From Zygnema cylindricum (taxonomy: Eukaryota; Streptophyta; Zygnematophyceae; Zygnematales; Zygnemataceae), in assembly GCA_037447655.1 (NCBI GenBank), contig JBBHKE010000777.1, forward strand, positions 64,001-75,520: DNA of 11,520 nucleotides, given 5' to 3'. The position numbers and the translations under genes were made by a program. Position 1 is the stretch's first letter. Each line of letters opens with the position of its first letter. The notes under the pieces are model-generated. The model saw only the letters and a list, made by a program, of their open reading frames with translations, was not told the DNA's origin and did not search any database. Shown in pieces: positions 9,901 to 11,520 of the stretch.

Positions 9901-10857
9901 TTTGACATCCATGTAAGATTAAATTCCACACAAAACCAATTGTTGTTACTTAGATGGAGTAGAATTTTGTCGAAAATGGTGCTTAATGGCGATAAATGTG
10001 TTGGCATAAGTTTTATTTTTTTAGCTTCCTATTTGTTATGTTATTTATCATTTACAACAAGAAACTTAAGCACAATGTTTAACTATTGCAAAGCTTTTTA
10101 CATTTGATAAACAACACAATGTAAATCAATTTCATAGGTACGTCATGCGTATGAAACGCATGGTAAAACATTCCAAAAAATAATGAATTTTCGCATGGAG
10201 CAAATACAGTGTCCATAAAATGCGTTGACTGACTTTGACTTTCACCAAACTGTGACGTAACAACATGTCCGGCTGGGTCAAAAATAGCTAAGTCAATTCG
10301 ATTTTGTCATCTCGTTCATTTGATGTAATGTCGACGGTTTGTGTAAATAGCAATGTCTAACGAAATGAAATCGCGATTTCATTTTGTCAATTTACGCCGC
10401 AATTAATGAGTAACCATATTAAACCTCATCAAATTTCGCTTGAAAAAGTGATGCGATATCACTTTCTCTAATTTTTCCTAGGACGCAAAAAGCATACGAA
10501 TTTTACGAAAAGTTCAAAATCGTGAAAAAATACTAGGTATTTGGATTTGAAAAAAAAAATCACGCACGGCGTAACTATGCTCGATTTGAGGGAAGAGCAC
10601 GAGAGGAAAGGAAGCCAGAAGGGGGGAAAAGAGAGAGGGGAGGAGAGACAAACGCTCCCAGTACCATAGTTAATGTGGCTAGGAAGTTAACCCCACACCC
10701 CCATTTTCCCCACATTCCCCACATTCCCCATCCCCACAATTAAGGTTTTCCTCACCTCTCCTTGATGGGGTGGATGGTATTACAGACGTCTATTTAACAA
10801 CCAGCTGAGTGGAAGCATTCCATCGTCCATCGGAAACTTGACAAACCTTCAAGATTT
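795..10857 (+). CDS. Secreted or receptor-type LRR protein gene, 5' part, ten exons, 3' end outside window
   Basis: Joined exons: 795-885, 996-1107, 1692-1763, 2483-2563, 3299-3370, 7242-7313, 8726-8797, 9366-9437, 9841-9912 and 10786-10857. All introns are GT-AG, with donors GTAATA, GTGAGT (twice) and GTAAG[A/T]. Phases match at every junction: phase 1 after exon 1, phase 2 after all others, giving 262 complete codons without a stop. Residues 1 to about 28 look like a signal peptide, about 31-67 like an LRR N-terminal cap, and the rest are eight plant-type LRRs of 24 residues (one of 27). Such repeats form an extracellular solenoid that binds peptides, glycans or other proteins. The ATG at 795 (context agccATGg) is chosen because it starts the signal peptide. 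The C-terminal part is missing, so receptor kinase, receptor-like protein and secreted LRR protein all remain possible. Confidence 0.88.
996..1107 (+). CDS. Exon 2: LRR N-terminal cap
   Basis: 112 nt, preceded by a pyrimidine-containing acceptor 'cctctgcag' and followed by the strong donor GTGAGT at 1108. It encodes 'GAALWAMRKAIENKEAF', then 'RCGGPVGCDADGRVRR'. This resembles caps of plant-type extracellular LRR proteins: an amphipathic 'ALxAL' helix, a cysteine pair in a 'CxxxGVxC'-like element, then 'GRV' leading into the first repeat. A conserved tryptophan often found between the cysteines is not present. The split last codon AT|A gives Ile, and 'GRVRRIYLDN' runs smoothly into exon 3. The exon is much richer in G+C than the LRR exons or introns. 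Confidence 0.78.
1132..1519. repeat. Tandem repeat of four units in intron 2
   Basis: Four units begin at 1132, 1240, 1325 and 1405, each opening with GTGCA[C/A]TCTCTGCT-like sequence. Each goes on to TATCCGCACTGAATTT and several copies of a 12-bp element, CGCACTGAATTT or close variants. Unit lengths are about 108, 85, 80 and 115 bp. The rest of intron 2 (1520-1691) is a G-rich purine stretch near 1560-1610, then T-rich sequence leading into the exon 3 acceptor. Confidence 0.8.
1692..1763 (+). CDS. Exon 3: LRR 1
   Basis: 72 nt, acceptor 'acatgcag' after a long T-rich tract, donor GTGAGT at 1764. Phase-2 frame gives 'YLDNKGLRGK' followed by 'IAAEIGNLTKLQEL', the final Leu being completed by exon 4. 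This is a full LRR but the most divergent in the set: 'KGL' replaces the usual 'NQL' and 'IAAEIGNL' replaces 'IPSSIGQL'. It also has a different donor and a different following intron from all later LRR exons, which marks it as a separate exon subfamily. Confidence 0.88.
1764..2482 (+). other. Intron 3, first copy of a duplicated intron
   Basis: The first 190 bases run 'GTGAGTGGATACTGGGAG...', followed by A-rich stretches and a 'gggggaaaaa' patch. They can be aligned with 2760-2940 in intron 4. The last 200 bases, from 'cataagcttgtg' through 'gtttacaattgaaaa' to 'gatgacgtcacag', align with the end of intron 4. I see no other gene here. Confidence 0.75.
2483..2563 (+). CDS. Exon 4: LRR 2, enlarged by 9 nt
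   Basis: 81 nt, acceptor 'gacgtcacag', donor GTAAGA at 2564. It reads 'YLHNNHNNQLSGSIPESIGQ' then 'LTELYIL'. It is nine nucleotides longer than its 72-nt sisters because CATAACAAC is present twice in tandem (within 2489-2506). The duplication adds His-Asn-Asn in frame, at the turn after the beta strand. The repeat is therefore 27 residues and still translates cleanly. Confidence 0.88.
2564..3298 (+). other. Intron 4, with shared 5' module and second copy of intron 3
   Basis: The first about 140 bases (GTAAGACTTAATTCTACACA, then 'ggcaatgaatgtgttggcac' and 'aaattatgaagat') form a module seen after every later LRR exon. From about 2708 the sequence instead resembles the end of exon 3 plus intron 3. 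So the block exon 3 - intron 3 - exon 4 has been copied in tandem. No intact gene lies inside. Confidence 0.75.
2708..2759 (+). pseudogene. Relic LRR exon inside intron 4
   Basis: The 3' part, 'ctcacataactacaatactt', lines up with the end of exon 3 (ctcacaaagctacaagaact). The bases after it (gttggtggacagtagg) line up with the start of intron 3 (gtgagtggatactggg). The relic has a TAA where exon 3 has AAG, its donor has decayed from GTGAGT to GTTGGT, and about 20 nt of the middle are missing, leaving 52 nt instead of 72. The start at 2708, after 'tatgaag', is less certain than the end. Confidence 0.6.
3299..3370 (+). CDS. Exon 5: LRR 3
   Basis: 72 nt, acceptor 'ggcgtcacag', donor GTAAGA at 3371. 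Encodes 'NLNGNQLSGRIPSSIGQL' and then 'TNVQIV', the last Val completed by the next exon (GT|A). The scaffold residues match the family consensus; Val replaces Leu at two core positions, which is a conservative change. Confidence 0.9.
3371..3595 (+). other. Shared 5' module at the start of intron 5
   Basis: Begins GTAAGACTAAATTCTACACA and continues with 'tggcaatgagtgtgtt' and 'aaattatgaagattgattgt'. This matches the starts of introns 4 and 10 and, less closely, of introns 6, 8 and 9. It carries no coding sequence. Confidence 0.75.
3596..3785. repeat. Purine tract, AATGTGG hairpin arms and pyrimidine tract (intron 5)
   Basis: About 105 bases of almost pure A/G (3596-3702) are followed by AATGTGG (3722-3728) and its complement CCACATT (3765-3771), then a C/T-rich stretch. 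The same arrangement recurs in introns 6, 8 and 9. The arms could pair in the transcript, and the purine and pyrimidine tracts could extend the stem. Confidence 0.6.
3712..4653. repeat. 45-bp minisatellite, about 20 units, intron 5
   Basis: About 20 imperfect units of 43-48 bp. Typical unit: AAACCATATTTAGTGTGA, then 'c/t-aagggagctt', then ACCCTCACCCCTCCCC. Clear unit starts include about 3879, 3924, 4016, 4061, 4107, 4311, 4356, 4399, 4485 and 4530. Unit similarity is moderate, so the array is not young. The same element appears about three times in intron 10 (11169-11310). It resembles the single 'ccatagttaatgtggctagg...ccccacaccc' element of introns 6 and 9. Confidence 0.85.
4646..4790. repeat. 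Cluster of CGATATATCG-type palindromes
   Basis: More than a dozen CGAT/ATCG tetramers lie in 145 bases, arranged in palindromes. GCTAAATATC (4733-4742) and its exact complement GATATTTAGC (4745-4754) form a 10-bp inverted repeat with a 2-nt spacer. GATATATCG (4756-4764) is complementary to CGATATATC (4781-4789). The cluster sits exactly between the minisatellite and the CTG/TAG repeat block. Confidence 0.7.
4812..5730. repeat. Palindrome-rich CTG/TAG repeat block with 22-bp core unit
   Basis: Long array built from CTGCAGCTGGTAGTACTA-type words. The regular parts (about 5010-5100 and 5385-5460) have a 22-bp period (CTACTGCAGCTGGTAGTACT plus AC). Elsewhere GCT/ACT/TAG trinucleotides and variants are mixed in. 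Each unit contains the palindromes CTGCAG, CAGCTG and AGTACT. AGTACTACC and GGTAGTACT flank each core as 9-bp complementary arms. Confidence 0.85.
5731..5965. repeat. Three copies of an 83-100 bp repeat
   Basis: Units start at 5731, 5831 and 5914 with TGAACT[T/G]CTC. They continue 'tcaatagaaaagagggaaatt', '[a/g]c[a/g]aaaaaatgca', and end in the CTACAGCTGGTAGTACTAGC word of the preceding block. The third copy runs directly into the hAT transposase remnant, so the triplicated part may itself derive from that transposon. Confidence 0.8.
5968..6593 (+). pseudogene. hAT-family transposase, decayed 3' end
   Basis: The C-terminal third of a hAT transposase of the DUF659 type can be followed through changing frames. 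In order: 'THFERVKDILDN', 'RWEMAHSPMYVAGYVLDREY', 'LTKYIGVESLFGR', 'QQFGAVTSIMQKVGSRVLA', 'VASSCERNWLAYDIHSKNRI', 'RANDLVCVFTNF', then an acidic tail 'EEESEQDMDDIDLEY' ending at TAA 6591-6593. 'SSCERNW...IHSKxRNR' and 'RANDLV' are hallmarks of the hAT dimerisation region. Damage: a 1-nt shift near 6004, another near 6216, TGA at 6259 where Trp is expected, TAG at 6319 where Gln is expected, and a shift near 6388. The zinc finger and most of the catalytic core are absent. It lies in intron 5, in the same direction as the host gene. Confidence 0.85.
6594..7241 (+). other. End of intron 5: purine tract and shared 3' intron module
   Basis: A G/A-rich tract (about 6628-6755) is followed by AT-rich sequence. 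From about 6822, 'cttgaggggtgatgttgga...aaaagctcaaaatg' also occurs near 8365 (intron 6) and 9134 (intron 7). 'aagcttgtgtt...gagttcaattt' recalls introns 3 and 4. The last 60 bases (ggtcccaaaaaact...atggcgtcacag) are the shared acceptor module. No gene seen. Confidence 0.65.
7242..7313 (+). CDS. Exon 6: LRR 4
   Basis: 72 nt, acceptor 'ggcgtcacag', donor GTAAGA at 7314. Encodes 'YLGSNQLNGSIPSSIGQM' then 'TNLREL'. It follows the unusually long, repeat-filled intron 5. Despite that gap its frame, length and phase are unchanged, so the insertions have not disrupted the reading frame. Confidence 0.9.
7314..8725 (+). other. Intron 6
   Basis: Shared 5' module (7314-7505), a short purine tract (about 7525-7575), and hairpin arms AATGTGG (7592-7598) and CCACGTT (7635-7641, one G-U pair). 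Then come about 400 bases of A-rich low-complexity sequence (7665-8060), a C/T-rich stretch (about 8060-8240), and the shared 3' module (about 8365-8725). No gene or coding remnant recognised. The A-rich part may be a degenerate insertion, but it has no recognisable ends. Confidence 0.65.
8726..8797 (+). CDS. Exon 7: LRR 5
   Basis: 72 nt, acceptor 'ttttacag', donor GTAAGA at 8798. Encodes 'GLDGNQLSGNIPPSIGQL' then 'SNLLYL'. The first base is G, giving TT|G (Leu) at the junction with exon 6. Minor scaffold changes occur (Pro for Ser after IP, Ser for Thr). Otherwise it is a typical member of the array. Confidence 0.9.
8798..9365 (+). other. Intron 7
   Basis: Starts with a shortened form of the shared 5' module (GTAAGACTTAATTCCACACA). 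From about 9134 it carries the 3' module (cttgaggaaagatgttcgat...), then 'cgtacataagaacagttcacact' as in intron 3, and ends in the 'gatggatggcgtcacag' acceptor module. It lacks the purine tract and hairpin of its neighbours. No gene seen. Confidence 0.65.
9366..9437 (+). CDS. Exon 8: LRR 6
   Basis: 72 nt, acceptor 'ggcgtcacag', donor GTAAGA at 9438. Encodes 'GLSTNQLSGSIPSSIDQL' then 'TNLQLL'. Asp replaces the scaffold Gly in 'SIGQL', a single-base change (GGT to GAT) that is unusual at this turn position but does not break the frame. Confidence 0.9.
9438..9840 (+). other. Intron 8, shortest complete copy of the intron module
   Basis: At 403 nt this may be close to a minimal intron unit. Order: 5' module (9438-9650), purine tract (about 9655-9712), hairpin arms AATGTGGG (9734-9741) and CCCACATT (9769-9776), pyrimidine tract containing 'cttccccc', and the acceptor module 'tttgatggggtggacggcattacag' (broken here only by its own variation). 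No gene seen. Confidence 0.7.
9841..9912 (+). CDS. Exon 9: LRR 7
   Basis: 72 nt, acceptor 'ggcattacag', donor GTAAGA at 9913. Encodes 'WLHNNQLSGSIPSSIGQL' then 'IYLTSI'. The 3' end is the most changed of the array: 'IYLTS' stands where the others have 'TNLQx'. The hydrophobic spacing is kept, so the repeat should still fold. Confidence 0.9.
9913..10132 (+). other. Intron 9, 5' module before an insertion
   Basis: Aligns with intron 8 over its whole length, from GTAAGATTAAATTCCACACA to 'aacaacacaatgtaaatcaa'. In intron 8 the next bases are 'ctcgatgtagaggg'; here they are postponed until 10580 by the insertion described separately. Confidence 0.75.
10133..10579. mobile_element. 447-bp MITE-like insertion with TIRs, hAT-type by target duplication
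   Basis: The left end, CATAGGTACGTCATGCGT, and the reverse complement of the right end, CATAGTTACGCCGTGCGT, match at 15 of 18 positions. The flanks atcaattt (10125-10132) and ctcgattt (10580-10587) match at 6 of 8 and fit an 8-bp target duplication as made by hAT elements. The related intron 8 has an uninterrupted 'aactcgatgtagag' at this place, which supports insertion. Inside are the palindrome GAAATCGCGATTTC and an AAAGTGAT/ATCACTTT inverted repeat. No coding capacity is visible, so it would need a transposase in trans. Confidence 0.7.
10588..10785 (+). repeat. Intron 9 downstream part: purine tract, hairpin, acceptor module
   Basis: A purine-rich tract (10588-10648) precedes AATGTGG (10672-10678). 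Two possible pairing partners follow, CCACATT at 10710-10716 and CCACATT at 10719-10725, made by a short 'ccccacatt' duplication. The intron ends in 'cttgatggggtggatggtattacag', nearly identical to the end of intron 8. Confidence 0.65.
10786..10857 (+). CDS. Exon 10: LRR 8, last exon visible
   Basis: 72 nt, acceptor 'ggtattacag', donor GTAAGA at 10858. Encodes 'RLFNNQLSGSIPSSIGNL' then 'TNLQDL'. It ends TT|, requiring a further exon starting with a purine to finish Leu. That exon is not visible in the remaining 660 bases, so the gene runs out of the window. Confidence 0.9.
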
Positions 10858-11520
10858 GTAAGACCCAATTCTGCAGAAATCCAATTTTTGTCAATAAAAT
10901 GGGGTAGAGTGTCCTCTTAATGGTGCTTAAAGGCAATCATTGTATCAGCACAATTTTTTTTGAAGCTACTATTTTTTTTTTGCACAATAAATTACGAAGA
11001 TCAATTGTAGATGAATAATAATAATTAGAAAAACAAAAGCACAATGTTAAAGTCTTCCAAAACTTTTGAAACTAGTAAAACGATGCAATTAACTCAAGGT
11101 GAAGGAGAAGGGGGAGGGAGAGGGGGAGAGGGAGAATAAGGGAGAGAGAAGATTCCCAACCCTCCCTCACAATCATATTGAGTATGACGGGGGAGCTTAC
11201 CCTCGTCTCCCCCAAACCATCTTTAGAGTGACGAAGGCGCTTACCTTCAACCTTACCGCAAACCAAATTTAGTGTGACAAGGGAGATTAACGTTACTCCA
11301 CAAAATCATATATAGCCTCTATTTCTACACTCCCCCTCTACCCCCTCATTGCACCCCCTCTCCCTTTACCCCCCAAATTTTTTTTTTGTTATTTTGTTGT
11401 TATCGCTAAAAAATTTGTTTGAGAAAATAGTGATTAGTATTCTTCCGCCTATTTCCGACGCCAAAAGAGGGAGGACGGGGTTAGGATAGGAGAGGAGTGG
11501 AGGCTAGGTGATGGGAGGGA
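10858..11520 (+). other. Intron 10, incomplete
   Basis: Begins with the shared 5' module (GTAAGACCCAATTCTGCAGA, later 'aaattacgaagatcaattgtag'). It then has a purine tract (about 11095-11150), the minisatellite units, a C/T-rich stretch (about 11320-11370) and another purine-rich tract at the window end. No further LRR exon is recognisable. Confidence 0.7.
11169..11310. repeat. Three units of the 45-bp minisatellite in intron 10
   Basis: Units start near 11169, 11214 and 11260 (for example 'aaccaaatttagtgtgacaa' followed by 'gggagattaa') with a partial fourth. They are the same element as the long array at 3712-4653 and lie at the same place relative to the preceding purine tract. Confidence 0.8.

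Noticed and set aside
795-10857. Assignment to LRR-ROCO GTPase or NB-LRR immune receptor family
   Set aside because: No GTPase, NB-ARC or kinase sequence is in the window, and the signal peptide argues for an extracellular protein; the C-terminal domain is unseen.

Overview
This is eukaryotic nuclear DNA. It holds the 5' part of one intron-rich, plus-strand gene for a secreted or membrane-anchored leucine-rich-repeat (LRR) protein. Ten exons can be read: a signal-peptide exon (795-885), a GC-rich N-cap exon (996-1107), and eight LRR exons at 1692-1763, 2483-2563, 3299-3370, 7242-7313, 8726-8797, 9366-9437, 9841-9912 and 10786-10857. Every LRR exon encodes one plant-type repeat ending in the '...IPSSIGQLTNL...' scaffold. 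Seven are exactly 72 nt (24 residues); one is 81 nt. All junctions between LRR exons are phase 2, so the exons are interchangeable cassettes. They join into 788 nt (262 codons plus 2 nt). The last exon seen ends in a donor site, so the gene continues past 11520; no transmembrane, kinase or other C-terminal domain is in view.

Organism: GT-AG introns, a Kozak-like start, plant-type LRRs, a hAT transposon remnant and abundant intronic repeats suggest a repeat-rich plant-lineage (streptophyte) or stramenopile/brown-algal genome. One-repeat-per-exon LRR genes with exon shuffling have been described in brown algae, and 72-nt phase-2 LRR exons are also known in land-plant receptor kinases. The AT-rich introns and the cysteine pair in the N-cap do not settle the choice.

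Layout: 1-794 is upstream DNA with a possible promoter (TGACGTCA, inverted CCAAT, TATATA) and CACGTG boxes. Intron 2 holds a roughly 80-115 bp tandem repeat. Introns 3 and 4 are copies of each other, and intron 4 keeps a dead relic of an LRR exon. Intron 5 (3.9 kb) holds a purine tract, a 45-bp minisatellite of about 20 units, a CGATATATCG palindrome cluster, about 0.9 kb of palindrome-rich 22-bp-type repeats, three 83-100 bp repeats, and a decayed hAT transposase 3' end. Introns 6 to 10 repeat shared intron modules. Intron 9 also carries a 447-bp MITE-like insertion with terminal inverted repeats and probable 8-bp target duplications.

Overall reading: an exon-plus-intron unit has been duplicated again and again. 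Within the exons the structural scaffold is conserved, while the residues predicted to face the ligand differ in nearly every copy. This is the pattern expected of a recognition receptor that diversifies by exon duplication, and possibly by alternative splicing. The receptor role is inference.
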